DNA of 64,000 nt from Planctomycetota bacterium (GTDB lineage Bacteria > Planctomycetota > UBA1135 > JACQFD01): contig JACQFD010000036.1 in assembly GCA_016200225.1 (NCBI GenBank), forward strand, positions 31,714 through 95,713. The letters are read 5' to 3'. The position numbers and the translations under genes are program-made. Below are positions 27,273 through 36,600 of this stretch, piece by piece. The first letter of the stretch is position 1. Every line of letters starts with the position of its first letter. Under the pieces are notes generated by a model. It had not been told where the DNA came from, searched no databases, and saw nothing but the letters and a program-made list of their open reading frames with translations.

Positions 27273-28364
27273 TCAACCCGCCGCGCCGGTCCGCCAACCT
27301 AACAATACTTCCGCGGCGAATCCCGGGCCGAACGCCGAAAATAACAACGGTCCTTCGACGGCGGGCGTGCGTTCGAGGGTTTGAAAGATCGAAACCGACG
27401 AACAATTGCCGTGAGCGCGGAGCGCGGCGCGGGCCGCTTTTGTAGCATCTGGCGGCAGGCCGAGCGCCTCTTCATACGCATCGAGAATCGCGGGTCCGCC
27501 CGGATGCAACACATGGCCGCGGAGTTCGCCGAGCGACAGACGGTTGCGTTCGAGAATTGTAGTCGTCGCGCGCGGCGCGTGTTCGCGCACGAGCGCGGGG
27601 ATTTTTGTAGAAAACACGACGCGCCATCCGTCGTTGACAATTTTCCAGCCCATCGCGTCGAGCGTTTCCGGGATGCGCGCCGCCTCGCTGTCGCATATTA
27701 CAATTCCAGGTTTTCCGTCCGCGGCCGCGCCGTTTTCAACAATTGCGGCCGCGGCGCCGTCGCCGAACAGCGCGGTCGCCACGAGGTTGCCCGGCGTCAG
27801 ATCGGTCGGCACGAATGTTAATGAACACAATTCGACGGCTAATAATAAAACCCGCGCCCGCGCGCCCGAACGAGCGAGATCCGCCGCGATCGCGAGACCC
27901 TGCGCGCCGCCGCCGCAGCCGAGCCCCCAGACGGGCACGCGGCGAACGGTAGTCTTCAATCCAAGCGCCGGCGAAAGCCGCGTGTCGAGCGTCGGATTCG
28001 CAAGTCCGGTCGACGATATCAATAACACATGTGTAATGTCGCCCGCCGCGACGCCCGCGCGCACCATCGCATCGCGCGCCGCGGATTCTAACAATTCAAC
28101 GGAATGTGTTATATAATCGTCGTTGCGCTCCGTGGGCGTCGAGCGAGCGACGACAGCCGGCATCGGTATGACAATTTGCCGCGATGCGACTCCCGCGTTT
28201 TCGAATACATTCATCAATCGTTCGACGCCGCGCATTTCGTTAAATATCCGCAGCGCGAATTCCCGCGCCTCCGCCTGCGGCAACTCAATCCGCGGCCTCG
28301 CGAGCGCGAATCCGGTGAGTCGCGGCGCGGATCGAATTGATTCGAACGTCATCGGCATGGACAT
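27273..28364 (-). CDS. Type III polyketide synthase (chalcone synthase-like)
   Basis: 363 residues, a normal length. The Cys-His-Asn triad is visible: VWGLGCGGGAQGLA (Cys near 149), GHVLHPGGPAILDA (His near 286) and AHGNCSSVS (Asn near 318). The C-terminal GPLLFSAFGPGFAAEVLLG is the family's closing motif. Enzymes of this kind in bacteria condense acyl-CoA starters with malonyl-CoA to alkylpyrones or alkylresorcinols. No methyltransferase or oxidase partner is adjacent, so the product cannot be predicted. ATG at 28358 is an alternative start. Confidence 0.92.
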   Translation of the reverse strand: MSMPMTFESIRSAPRLTGFALARPRIELPQAEAREFALRIFNEMRGVERLMNVFENAGVASRQIVIPMPAVVARSTPTERNDDYITHSVELLESAARDAMVRAGVAAGDITHVLLISSTGLANPTLDTRLSPALGLKTTVRRVPVWGLGCGGGAQGLAIAADLARSGARARVLLLAVELCSLTFVPTDLTPGNLVATALFGDGAAAAIVENGAAADGKPGIVICDSEAARIPETLDAMGWKIVNDGWRVVFSTKIPALVREHAPRATTTILERNRLSLGELRGHVLHPGGPAILDAYEEALGLPPDATKAARAALRAHGNCSSVSIFQTLERTPAVEGPLLFSAFGPGFAAEVLLGWRTGAAG

Positions 28365-28414
28365 CTATACGATCGGCCGGTCGCGATAACAACTCTTGCG
28401 AGCCGGCGCCCCCC

Positions 28415-28933
28415 TCACTCCCCCATCGTCGCGAGCAGATTTTCCGCGCGCGCCGCCCTCGGATCGTCAAGATATAAAAGCGGCTGTAACTGTATGATCT
28501 TTTCGTTAAATGCCGGATCCCATGGAAACGCGCGCGCTTTGTCCGGCCAGAAACACTGCATGAACGGAACGTCCGGTTTTTGATAATACCAGCACGCGGC
28601 GCCGCCGAACCACGGAACCCACTTCGGACGCGCAAGTTTTAGTATGCAAGGGAACGAATTTAATAAATCATCGACGGGCGCATCCATTTCGAACTTTTCG
28701 CCGTCGCGGAGGCGGTCGCCGATAATATTTATAATCGCCTGCATCGAATCGAGAGGCAGGCCGAAAATAATACATTCGGGCACGTCGAATTTTTCGTAAA
28801 AACCGACGCTGAACGCCCAACCGGGGGTGTCCTTGTCGGGAAAGATGCGTTCGACATGCCAGCCGGCGTTGTCGATATGATCGATGATTTTTTGTTCGGC
28901 GTCGTTTTCCGGTTTCGGGCGCGCGTGCGGCAT
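28415..28933 (-). CDS. DUF4262-domain protein
   Basis: 172 residues. The sequence DNAGWHVERIFPDKDTPGWAFSVGFYEKFDVPECIIFGLPLD matches the opening of DUF4262 proteins (the GWAFSVGFY...P E hallmark), and later PWFGGAACWYYQKPDVPFMQCFWPDKA is also characteristic. Function unknown. ATG at 28933 begins 14 bases after the stop of the sugar isomerase gene, so it is the last gene of the operon running from 34600. The longer open frame upstream overlaps that gene and is discounted. Confidence 0.8.
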   Translation of the reverse strand: MPHARPKPENDAEQKIIDHIDNAGWHVERIFPDKDTPGWAFSVGFYEKFDVPECIIFGLPLDSMQAIINIIGDRLRDGEKFEMDAPVDDLLNSFPCILKLARPKWVPWFGGAACWYYQKPDVPFMQCFWPDKARAFPWDPAFNEKIIQLQPLLYLDDPRAARAENLLATMGE

Positions 28934-28947
28934 ATCGGTAATATATA

Positions 28948-29847
28948 TTATCTTGACGGATTCTTCTTGTGCCAGTTCTTGACATAATCCGCCGTCGCGC
29001 GGACATTTCGCTCGAACTCCTCGTCGGTCAATACATCCGTTCCGTGATCGGCGATAAACTTTAAATCCTCGGCCGAGGCGCCCTCGATCGCCGATTTGTC
29101 GCTGCGCGTCGCCGAGACGGGCGTGCGGTCGAACGGCACGACGACTTCGTTCGTTAAACATCCGCGATAGCCCGTCGCGTCGATCGCTTTAAATATTGCA
29201 TTCCAATCGTTATGACCCTCGCCCGGCGGACGGCGGTTCGAATCGGCGACGTGGAAATCGGTAAGTTTGGAACCGACCGCCCTGATCGCGGCGACGGGAT
29301 CCTGTTCCTCGATATTAATATGAAATCCGTCGAGACAGACGCCGACGTCGTCGCCGACTTCCTGAGCGAGGAGCAGCGCCTGTTTGTGGTTATTAATAAA
29401 ATTCGTTTCGAAGCGATTGAGCGGCTCGATGCCCATTGTTACATTTTTCGCGCGCGCGTGCGTGCGGATATCGCGGAGACCCTCGACCGCCCATTTCCAC
29501 TCTTCCTCGGGCGACGCTTTCGATGTAATTTTTCCGACCGTCGCGGGCACGATTGTTATGATCTTTCCGCCGCAACCCGCGATCAGATCGATCGTATCTT
29601 TTGTATATTGAATCGAACGCTTGCGTATATTCATATCCTCGCGAACGAGATCGCGGTCGCCCACCATGATCGTGACGCCGCCCCAGCATTGAATATGATG
29701 TTTATCCATCAGCGCGCGGACGTCCGCGACGGTGTATTTGTAAGGTTCTCCGCTGAGCTCGATCGCGTCGTAACCGCAGCGCGCGAGACGCGCGAACGTT
29801 TTTTCGAGGGGCTCGGGACGCATCCAATGGTGGCTGGCGAGTTTCAT
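28948..29847 (-). CDS. Sugar phosphate isomerase/epimerase (xylose isomerase-like TIM barrel)
   Basis: 299 residues. Metal-binding residues of the ketose 3-epimerase / AP-endonuclease-2 fold are visible: Glu in MGIEPLNRFE, Asp in VCLDGFHINIEE, His in DFHVADSNRRPPGEGHNDW, and Glu in LTNEVVVPF. The SNRRPPGEG phrase is typical of D-tagatose/D-psicose 3-epimerase-like members. It probably isomerises or epimerises a sugar or sugar acid in the pathway encoded by this operon; the substrate is unknown. It stands between the Fe-S oxidoreductase gene (47 bases upstream) and DUF4262 (14 bases downstream). Confidence 0.9.
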   Translation of the reverse strand: MKLASHHWMRPEPLEKTFARLARCGYDAIELSGEPYKYTVADVRALMDKHHIQCWGGVTIMVGDRDLVREDMNIRKRSIQYTKDTIDLIAGCGGKIITIVPATVGKITSKASPEEEWKWAVEGLRDIRTHARAKNVTMGIEPLNRFETNFINNHKQALLLAQEVGDDVGVCLDGFHINIEEQDPVAAIRAVGSKLTDFHVADSNRRPPGEGHNDWNAIFKAIDATGYRGCLTNEVVVPFDRTPVSATRSDKSAIEGASAEDLKFIADHGTDVLTDEEFERNVRATADYVKNWHKKNPSR

Positions 29848-29894
29848 GGAATTATTAATTTATGGTTGTATTGCAAAAGCGTTCGAAGGATTTG

Positions 29895-31010
29895 TTATGA
29901 CAAGTGTTCGGCCGCGAATTCGGCGAGTTCCAAGACGGCGGGATCATTATTATTTAATTTAGAGGCGGCGTCGAGGATATCCGCGGCGGCGGCTGTGGTT
30001 ATGATCGCGGCCGCTCCCGTGCGAGCGCCCTCCGCGAGGCGATTCGACGCGATCGCCGCGGCGGTTTTCGGATTCGTAATTGACAGTCCGCCGCATTCGC
30101 CCGAACACCGCGCGCGCCGTCCGCGCCATTCGAACTCGAACGGCGAACGCCCGCCGATAATATGTAACAAATTTCTCGGCGCGTCGTGCAAGACGGAAAA
30201 TCGCGCGAACGCGCACGGATCGTGCCATGCGACGCGCGCCGACGACCCGCGAAACGCCAGCGATCCGCTTTCTATCAATTTGAGCGCGAATTGTGATATA
30301 TGCAATACTTCAATATTTTTCGGCAGCCCGGGATACGCGTCGAATCCGCCGGTGAGCGAACGAAAGACGTCGGGATCGGGCGTGACGACTGTCCGCGCGC
30401 CGGATTCCAGAATGAGTATTTCGAGCGCGCGCGCCGCGGATAACGCGGCGCCGCGGAATCCGAGTTGATAAATTAACAATCCGCCGTCGGGTTCGTGCGT
30501 ACTATAATTAACTTTAACGTTCGCTCGATTGCATATTTCGGCCGTCGCTTCCAAAACCGAAGGACGGCGCGCGCGGGCCGTCGATCCGAATACAACGAAT
30601 ACCTTCGCGCCGGGGGCGGGTTTTCCGGCGAGTGCGGCGGCGTCAGGTTCGACCGCGCCCCAGGGATTTCGTGTTTTTCGTATATTATCCAATACCGCGA
30701 CTGCCGACGCCGGCGCCGCCCCCGCTTCGACGAGCCGCCGCCGCGCTTCGATCACCATGTCGTCGTGGCGGATGTGGCCCGCGCACGCTTCGCGCGACAG
30801 ACCGTCGGCGGTGAATGCATACATCGCATCGGCGACGTCCGCGTCGAATTGTAATAATCCTTTTTCGATTGCAAACAACGCGAGGCCGCGGCCGCGCGGC
30901 GAATGCGTCTCCGTCCGCGCGATCGTCGTCACCGCGTCAACGTCGTGGCACATCGGACAAAAACGGCAGCTCATCACCGCGTTTTTGTAGTCTTCGGGCG
31001 AAAAAGTCAT
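29895..31010 (-). CDS. Fe-S oxidoreductase subunit with CCG domain (GlcF/GlpC-like)
   Basis: 371 residues. Near the N-terminus CRFCPMC suggests one iron-sulfur cluster site, though a full CxxCxxCxxxC pattern is not present. The C-terminal half holds a cysteine-rich CCG-type unit (AWHDPCAFARF...RRARCSGECGGLS). Proteins of this type pass electrons from a flavin oxidoreductase subunit to the quinone pool or another carrier. The gene starts 6 bases after the stop of the FAD oxidase gene, so the two are very likely a complex, as in GlcD-GlcF. ATG at 31010 is the natural start. Confidence 0.85.
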   Translation of the reverse strand: MTFSPEDYKNAVMSCRFCPMCHDVDAVTTIARTETHSPRGRGLALFAIEKGLLQFDADVADAMYAFTADGLSREACAGHIRHDDMVIEARRRLVEAGAAPASAVAVLDNIRKTRNPWGAVEPDAAALAGKPAPGAKVFVVFGSTARARRPSVLEATAEICNRANVKVNYSTHEPDGGLLIYQLGFRGAALSAARALEILILESGARTVVTPDPDVFRSLTGGFDAYPGLPKNIEVLHISQFALKLIESGSLAFRGSSARVAWHDPCAFARFSVLHDAPRNLLHIIGGRSPFEFEWRGRRARCSGECGGLSITNPKTAAAIASNRLAEGARTGAAAIITTAAAADILDAASKLNNNDPAVLELAEFAAEHLS

Positions 31011-31016
31011 TGGTTA

Positions 31017-32462
31017 TTAACTTTTCGGAGGCCCGAATCCGAGTTTGCCCGGATTCATGATCCCGAGCGGATCGAACACATTCTTTATTTTAACCAAAGA
31101 ATCCCACGCGGCGCCGTATTGCTCGGGCATCATCGCCCCGAGTTTATAACCGATGCCGTGGTGGTCGTTGAGCGTCCCGCCGTGCGCGAGATTCGTGCGC
31201 GCGGCGACGCCCCAGATTTTATTATGAAGCGCCTCCGCTTCCGCGGCGCCCGCCGGAGGCGAATCGATATAAAATCGATCGTACACCATCGTCCCCCAAG
31301 GATACCAATGCGAGAAATGCGCGGTGTAGCGCGCGCCGTATTCTTTAAATCCGTTCTCGATCGCGCTCTTTTTACTTAAATACAGATCGTAAATGCAATC
31401 GAACGTCGTCGTGCTCTCGATCGTGCCGTACATGCGCGGCAGCGCCGGCGCGAACGGCGGAAAATAGAAATCATAACGATGCGCCCACCAATTCTCGGCG
31501 GCGTCGCGGCCGGCGTCCTTTCCGCCGAGTCCGGCGCAAATATGAGCTATCAATTTCTCCTCCAATTCCACCATTTCGGCCTCGCCGTCGCATCCTACGA
31601 TTAAAAACGAGCCCTCGAGATCGAGATTCAACACGCGCTTCAGGAAATGTTTGGTCGACGGCGGATCGTACAAACGCAGCGTGCACGGCCGCAGCCTGCG
31701 CGTCATCACGCGGCGGCCGGCTTCGAGCGCGTCGCGCAGATCGTTAAATAAATATCCGCGAAAACGGCGCACGTCGGGCATCGGCTCGAGGCGGATCGTC
31801 ACTTTTGTTATGATCCCAAGCGTGCCTTCGGCGCCGACGAATAATTGTAATATTCCGGGGCCGCACGCGTGGTTGGGCGTTTTCAGTGTATTTATCAATT
31901 CGCCCGACGCGAGCGCGATTTCGAGCGACATTACCATATCTTCGGCTTTGCCGTATTTGGTGGAAATCGTGCCGGTGCCGCGCGCGGCGATGCATCCGCC
32001 GACGGTCGCGACCGCCGCCGACGCGGGATAGTGCGCCCACGTGAGGCCGCGCCGGTTCAATTCCTCCTCGAAATGATTAACATTCAATCCCGCCTCGACC
32101 GTCGCGGTGAGCGCCGTCTCATTAATGTTAACGATACGGTTCATTTTCTTTAGATCGAGCACGATGCCGCCGTAAAGCGGGACGGTCCCGCCCTGCGTGC
32201 CGCTGCCGCCGCCGTAGGGAATCACCGGGATTTTATGGCGCGTCGCGATCGTTAATAATTGACAGACCTCGTCCGCCGATTCCGGATAACATATAATGTC
32301 GGGCCGCGCGGGCGCGACGCCGCGGTCGAGGCGCATTTGCGGAAGCCAGAAGTAGTCCTGCGCGTACGCGAGTCTGTCGATTTCGCGAACGGTAACATCG
32401 CCGGCGCCGACGACGGCGCCGATTTCATTAATTACAGTTGTAAAATCGACCGGACGCGACAT
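31017..32462 (-). CDS. FAD-binding oxidoreductase, GlcD / alkyl-DHAP synthase type
   Basis: 481 residues. PCMH-type FAD domain with VIPYGGGSGTQGGTVP and TVGGCIAARGTGTISTKYGKAEDMV, then a vanillyl-alcohol-oxidase-type C-terminal domain ending in FDPLGIMNPGKLG; HGGTLNDHHGIG resembles the active-site region of alkyldihydroxyacetonephosphate synthases and D-2-hydroxyacid dehydrogenases. It most likely oxidises a 2-hydroxy acid and hands electrons to the Fe-S protein encoded next. The substrate is probably the operon's sugar-derived compound, but this is inference. Confidence 0.92.
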   Translation of the reverse strand: MSRPVDFTTVINEIGAVVGAGDVTVREIDRLAYAQDYFWLPQMRLDRGVAPARPDIICYPESADEVCQLLTIATRHKIPVIPYGGGSGTQGGTVPLYGGIVLDLKKMNRIVNINETALTATVEAGLNVNHFEEELNRRGLTWAHYPASAAVATVGGCIAARGTGTISTKYGKAEDMVMSLEIALASGELINTLKTPNHACGPGILQLFVGAEGTLGIITKVTIRLEPMPDVRRFRGYLFNDLRDALEAGRRVMTRRLRPCTLRLYDPPSTKHFLKRVLNLDLEGSFLIVGCDGEAEMVELEEKLIAHICAGLGGKDAGRDAAENWWAHRYDFYFPPFAPALPRMYGTIESTTTFDCIYDLYLSKKSAIENGFKEYGARYTAHFSHWYPWGTMVYDRFYIDSPPAGAAEAEALHNKIWGVAARTNLAHGGTLNDHHGIGYKLGAMMPEQYGAAWDSLVKIKNVFDPLGIMNPGKLGFGPPKS

Positions 32463-32485
32463 GGTTCAATATTAAATTCAAACGC

Positions 32486-33355
32486 TCACATCGCGCGGTC
32501 GATGAATTCCTCGACGCCGGGGCGGAGCTCGACTTTAATTTTCTCGATTTCCTTCAGCGCCGTCGCGAGATGGTTCGAATATAACTCATACGTCTGCTCG
32601 CCCTTGTCCTTCGTCGCGCGCAACGGATTGCCGATCGTGCCCGTGTCGGAAAAATCGCGGTGCTCCATCGGAAATACGAAATATTCAAATCCCTCGAATT
32701 GTACATCCGGCGTTCCGTCGGCTTTCTTGAACGCGGGCGGCAGCCACTTCGGCCCGTGCGTGAGCTCCTTTTTCGCGCGGTCCATGCGCACGAGTTTTTC
32801 GTTATGAGCGAGCATTTGTGAAGTTTCGAGCTCGCTCGAATGCCAGCCCGGCGTCTCCTCGGGCGGATTCTCCATGACGTTTTTGATCAAACCGATATAA
32901 CGTTCGGCGTAAAGTTTACTCATGCAGATAAGCGCGCCGGTGTCGTAGCGCAATTTTCGTAATATCGGATCCATGATTTTTATATTGGATCCCTGATTAT
33001 TAACGATTACAAACTTACGAAAACCCGAATGTAACAAACTCCGGACGATATCGTTTAGAATCGCGTGCAGCGTCGACGCGCGCAGCGTGATCGTGCCCGT
33101 CCCCTCGCCGACGCGACCGATGTGATGCGGCGAATATCCCCACCAGACGACGGGAGTATACAAAATCCGCGCTTTCGCGGCCGCGCGCCGCGCGATCTCG
33201 AGCGCCTGCGCCGCGTCGGTGACGAGCGGCAGGTGCAGGCCGTGCTGTTCGATCGCGCCGATCGGTATTAATACAGTATCTTTTTCTTTTAAGTATTCCT
33301 GAATGTCCGGAACGCATAGATCGGACAAACACCACGAGACGGGATTGAATGCCAT
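32486..33355 (-). CDS. Creatininase-family amidohydrolase
   Basis: 289 residues. The family's first metal motif is IPIGAIEQHGLHLPLVTDA (Glu, His and Asp ligands); later ligands fit VNNQGSNIK and the GWHSSELETSQML segment, where HSSELET supplies His and Glu. Members hydrolyse cyclic amides or C-N bonds, for example creatinine and formamidopyrimidine intermediates. In this operon it sits between the Tm-1-like protein and the FAD oxidase, so it may open a lactam or lactone-like ring. The exact reaction is unknown. Confidence 0.9.
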   Translation of the reverse strand: MAFNPVSWCLSDLCVPDIQEYLKEKDTVLIPIGAIEQHGLHLPLVTDAAQALEIARRAAAKARILYTPVVWWGYSPHHIGRVGEGTGTITLRASTLHAILNDIVRSLLHSGFRKFVIVNNQGSNIKIMDPILRKLRYDTGALICMSKLYAERYIGLIKNVMENPPEETPGWHSSELETSQMLAHNEKLVRMDRAKKELTHGPKWLPPAFKKADGTPDVQFEGFEYFVFPMEHRDFSDTGTIGNPLRATKDKGEQTYELYSNHLATALKEIEKIKVELRPGVEEFIDRAM

Positions 33356-33370
33356 GTTTTTGTAATATCG

Positions 33371-34600
33371 TTATTGGATAATATCAAAAAATAATTTCAG
33401 CACCGCGTCGGCGAACGCGCGGTCGTTCACGTGCGCGTCGACCTCCGCGAACGGAATGTCCGGGCGCAATTGCGACGCGAGAGTCTCGCGGAATCGCCGG
33501 TCGCACTCCACATCCCAGAATTCGCCGTCCGGTTTATTAGGAATCGAAAGTCCCGCCGTCGGGACGGCGACCGCGACCGGCCCCTTCGCGGCGTTGAGTT
33601 TGCGCGCCATCGTCGCGGCGATGGAAACCATCTCGTCCGCGCTCGTTCGGACGAGCGTGAAACTCGGATTTTGATAATACGTCCGACGGCCCCGCCATTT
33701 TTCGGGAACGGAGTCGCGCGGCCCCTGCACGAAAAAGTCGACGCAACCGGGGACGACCACCTGCGGAATTCCGCGCGCGCCCGCGGCCTCAAGCCGCGAC
33801 GGTCCCGCGTCGTGAAAACCGCCGACCAGATGGTCGGTAAGTTCGTCGGTCGTGAAATCGATCACGCTTCCGATGCGCCCCTCGTCGACGAGCACCTCCA
33901 TCGCGCGGCCGCCGACGCCGTTGCTATGAAAAACCAATACTTCAAATCCCCGCGGCTCGAGCGCGCGTTTTAACATTTCGACGCCTTTTGTAGTATTTCC
34001 GAGCATCGTAATGGCGACGACTTTTTTGACCGGCGTCGGTTTTTCATTATTATTACGATTCTGCATCGCCCCGACCATTCCTACAATTGCGCCGGCCGCC
34101 TGATCGAAAATCAGCCGGCTCACGGAATTGATACCTAATATATCGATAACCGAATGCATTACGACGACGTCGCGAATGCCGACGAACGGCCCGAAAATGC
34201 GGCGGCCCGACGCGAGCGGACTGACAATAATTTTCGGCACGCCGATCGGTAATGTTTGCATTCCGGCGGCCGCGAGTACCGCCCCCTCCGCGCCGCCGAG
34301 ACTAATAATCCCGTCGCACCGCCCCTCCGCGTATAGGCGCGCGCACTCCGCCGCGACGCCGCGCATCATAATTTCGACGGCCGCGCCGCGGCTGCCGGCG
34401 TTTCGTATTTGTTGAATGTCGCTCCCTGCCGCGCGCGCGACCTGTTCGCGCGTGACATCGGCGGCGACGCCGATCGGTTCGCCGAGAATCCCCGAATCGA
34501 GAATCAGCGTCGCGATGCCGGGCCGCGCAATGCGGTCGCGCACATAGGCGATTTCGGGGCCCTTCGTGTCGAGCGTCGCGATGAGGAGGATCGTGGGCAT
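33371..34600 (-). CDS. Tm-1-like ATP-binding protein (UPF0261)
   Basis: 409 residues from MPTILLIATLDTKGPE, the family's usual opening. Other hallmarks are GISLGGAEGAVLA-like (GIISLGGAEGAVLAA), ITMLGNTTKGVEM, FHSNGVGGRAME, and DFTTDELTDHLVGG. The N-terminal half resembles the ATP-binding part of tomato Tm-1. In bacteria the family often accompanies TIM-barrel or amidohydrolase enzymes, and its biochemical role is poorly known. First gene of the minus-strand operon; the start at 34600 is preferred over 34615, and the divergent VCBS-type gene begins at 34710. Confidence 0.9.
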   Translation of the reverse strand: MPTILLIATLDTKGPEIAYVRDRIARPGIATLILDSGILGEPIGVAADVTREQVARAAGSDIQQIRNAGSRGAAVEIMMRGVAAECARLYAEGRCDGIISLGGAEGAVLAAAGMQTLPIGVPKIIVSPLASGRRIFGPFVGIRDVVVMHSVIDILGINSVSRLIFDQAAGAIVGMVGAMQNRNNNEKPTPVKKVVAITMLGNTTKGVEMLKRALEPRGFEVLVFHSNGVGGRAMEVLVDEGRIGSVIDFTTDELTDHLVGGFHDAGPSRLEAAGARGIPQVVVPGCVDFFVQGPRDSVPEKWRGRRTYYQNPSFTLVRTSADEMVSIAATMARKLNAAKGPVAVAVPTAGLSIPNKPDGEFWDVECDRRFRETLASQLRPDIPFAEVDAHVNDRAFADAVLKLFFDIIQ

Positions 34601-34709
34601 TCGGGGCAAAAGCATAGCGCGCGAGGCGGGACGGGCGCGCGCAACAAATTGCAGCTTGCGCGCCGCGTCGGAATCGCGTCGAATACTTCAAATACTCCGG
34701 AGTTCCCCC

Positions 34710-36287
34710 ATGCAGGCGCGCGTTCGAAACCTCGCAACGATCATTAGTCTAACATTCGCGTTTTCCTCCGCCGCGGCGGCGCAAACGGTTTTACCCTATT
34801 CGGGCGGTTACAGCGCGGCGCCGCTGTCGGACGTCAATGCGGACGGAATTCCAGATTATATAACCGGAGGCTACAATTCCGGCGAAATCCGTTCCGGCCT
34901 CGACGGCTCGCTGATTCGTTCGTTCGGCGGATCTTTTATTAATGCATATTTTTCGTGCGGAACCGAGACCTCCTGCGCGCGCGCCGGCGATCTCGACGGC
35001 GACGGCGTCGAGGATGTATTATTTGCGATGCCCGGCGACCAATGTAAATTCTTCGATCCGGGCTGGATCTGGGCCTATTCTACAGTTACCGGTCAATTGT
35101 TATGGCAGGTTACGGGCGATTCCAACGGCGGACTCGGACGGATCATGACCGGAATCGGCGACGTGAATCTGGACGGCATTCCCGACGTCGCGCTCGCCGC
35201 GATGTATTCGATTCAGATCCGGTCCGGCGCGAACGGCGCGCTGTTGCATAATTTTAATAATCTTGCATATAAACCAATTGTTGCGAACGTCGGCGATCTC
35301 AACGCCGACGGTCTCGCCGACATCGTGATCGGCGAACCGTACTTCGGCACGAAGGGGCGCATCCGCGAATTCGCCGGCGGGACGTGGACGCTGCTCAATA
35401 CAATTCCAGGCCGCTTCAATAATGATACATTTGGCGCCTCGGCCGCCGCCGCGGGCGACGTCAATCAAGACGGGCTGAGTGATATATTGGTTGGCGTCCC
35501 GGGCTACGATGCGGGCGGCTCGAATGCGGGCGCGGTTTTCATTTTTCTTGGATTCACTACTTTTCCGTACGCCGAGATGGACGGACGCTTTCCGAACCAC
35601 GCCCTCGGCACGTCGTGCGGATCGCCGGGCGACGTCGACGGCGACGGATTTCCCGAGGCGGCCGGCGGTCCGGTGCAAACCGGACCCACGAAAGGCTATT
35701 TACAAATCCGCACCGGCGGCGGCGGCAATACTATACATCTCGTGTTCGCCGGCGACGGCGCATCCGCGTTCGGCGGCCGCATGTTTCCGATGGGCGACAT
35801 GAACTTCGACGGAATTCCGGAGATGGCCGTCGGATCGGGAACGAAATTGTTATTTATCAATTTTGCGAAGGGACTCTCCAGTTATGGCGTCGGCACGAAG
35901 GGTTGCTTCGGCGAACAAATCCTCGACGTCAACCGAACGCCCGCCGTCGGAACGCAGGATCTCGTATTTAAATGTAACGACACGTCGAACGGCGGCCTCG
36001 GACTATTGTTGGTTTCCGACGCCGCGGACGTCGCCGGAACGGATATATTTCAACTGGGATTCGTCGTCCACGTCGGCATCGCCAACGCGACGTTTTTCTC
36101 CGCTTTCGATATGTTTATGATCGGCGACGGCAGCGGCGAAACGCATGTATCGATTCCTAACAATCCGCTGCTCGCCGGTAATGTTTATTACGCGCAGGCG
36201 CTCATCGCATGGCCTGGCGGCGTTCCATGCACGCCGACGTATTCGGGAATCAGCTCGAGCATCGGACTCGCGTTGACAATTCAATAA
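34710..36287 (+). CDS. Secreted FG-GAP (integrin alpha-like) protein with YGxG C-terminal domain
   Basis: 525 residues. ATG at 34710 has GGAG about 9 bases upstream and gives a clean signal peptide (NLATIISLTFAFSSAAAAQ). The repeats are of the FG-GAP rather than plain VCBS kind: VGDLNADGLADIVIGEPYFG, AGDVNQDGLSDILVGVPGYDAGGSNAGAVFIFLG, GDVDGDGFPEAAGG. The last ~140 residues are the shared domain (YGVGTKGCFGE, GGLGLLLVSDAADVAGTDIFQLG, IPNNPLLAGNVYYAQALIAWPG, SSSIGLALTIQ). It is transcribed divergently from the Tm-1-like operon. Confidence 0.88.
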   Translation: MQARVRNLATIISLTFAFSSAAAAQTVLPYSGGYSAAPLSDVNADGIPDYITGGYNSGEIRSGLDGSLIRSFGGSFINAYFSCGTETSCARAGDLDGDGVEDVLFAMPGDQCKFFDPGWIWAYSTVTGQLLWQVTGDSNGGLGRIMTGIGDVNLDGIPDVALAAMYSIQIRSGANGALLHNFNNLAYKPIVANVGDLNADGLADIVIGEPYFGTKGRIREFAGGTWTLLNTIPGRFNNDTFGASAAAAGDVNQDGLSDILVGVPGYDAGGSNAGAVFIFLGFTTFPYAEMDGRFPNHALGTSCGSPGDVDGDGFPEAAGGPVQTGPTKGYLQIRTGGGGNTIHLVFAGDGASAFGGRMFPMGDMNFDGIPEMAVGSGTKLLFINFAKGLSSYGVGTKGCFGEQILDVNRTPAVGTQDLVFKCNDTSNGGLGLLLVSDAADVAGTDIFQLGFVVHVGIANATFFSAFDMFMIGDGSGETHVSIPNNPLLAGNVYYAQALIAWPGGVPCTPTYSGISSSIGLALTIQ

Positions 36288-36388
36288 GGTAGCTCTGGCG
36301 CCGCATGGCGCTTGCGCTGCGCGCGCCACGCGGGCGCATTCACTTTCGTTAATAATTATTTTCTTTATAATAATTTAAATATTTTCTC

Positions 36389-36499
36389 CGATCGCCGGCA
36401 GTGGTTCCGGCGCTCAAACAAGTCCTCGCCGACGATGGCGGCGCTGCGCGCCGCCATCCCTCGGCTGCGGAACTCGCGCGGAACCACCGCCGGCGATCG
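36389..36499. repeat. 111-bp nested inverted-repeat element
   Basis: Outer arms of 21 bases (36389-36409 and 36479-36499) match with one mismatch. Inside is a perfect 10-bp hairpin (GATGGCGGCG at 36434-36443 with its complement at 36449-36458). It lies between the end of the FG-GAP gene and the peroxiredoxin gene, which converge, and could act as a bidirectional terminator. A GGGGGTTT direct repeat follows at about 36501-36520. No protein is encoded in 36288-36588. Confidence 0.65.
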
Positions 36500-36529
36500 T
36501 TGGGGGTTTGGGGGTTTGGGATCTGTGGC

Positions 36530-36600
36530 TTGTGGCCGGGAACGATGACGGCGAGGCGGTCGCGCTTTTATTAGCGTACGTGCTATCGTTAGTACTGGCG
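36530..36600. repeat. Dispersed repeat, copy 1 (second copy at 63846-63976)
   Basis: Shares GATGACGGCGAGGCGGTCG and GTGCTATCGTTAGTACTGGC with 63846-63976, where about 60 extra bases separate the two blocks. Its right end covers the last codons and the stop of the peroxiredoxin gene. Confidence 0.6.

Noticed and set aside
36501..36540. G-quadruplex
   Set aside because: Only three close G-runs; the fourth is separated by a 17-base loop, so evidence is weak.
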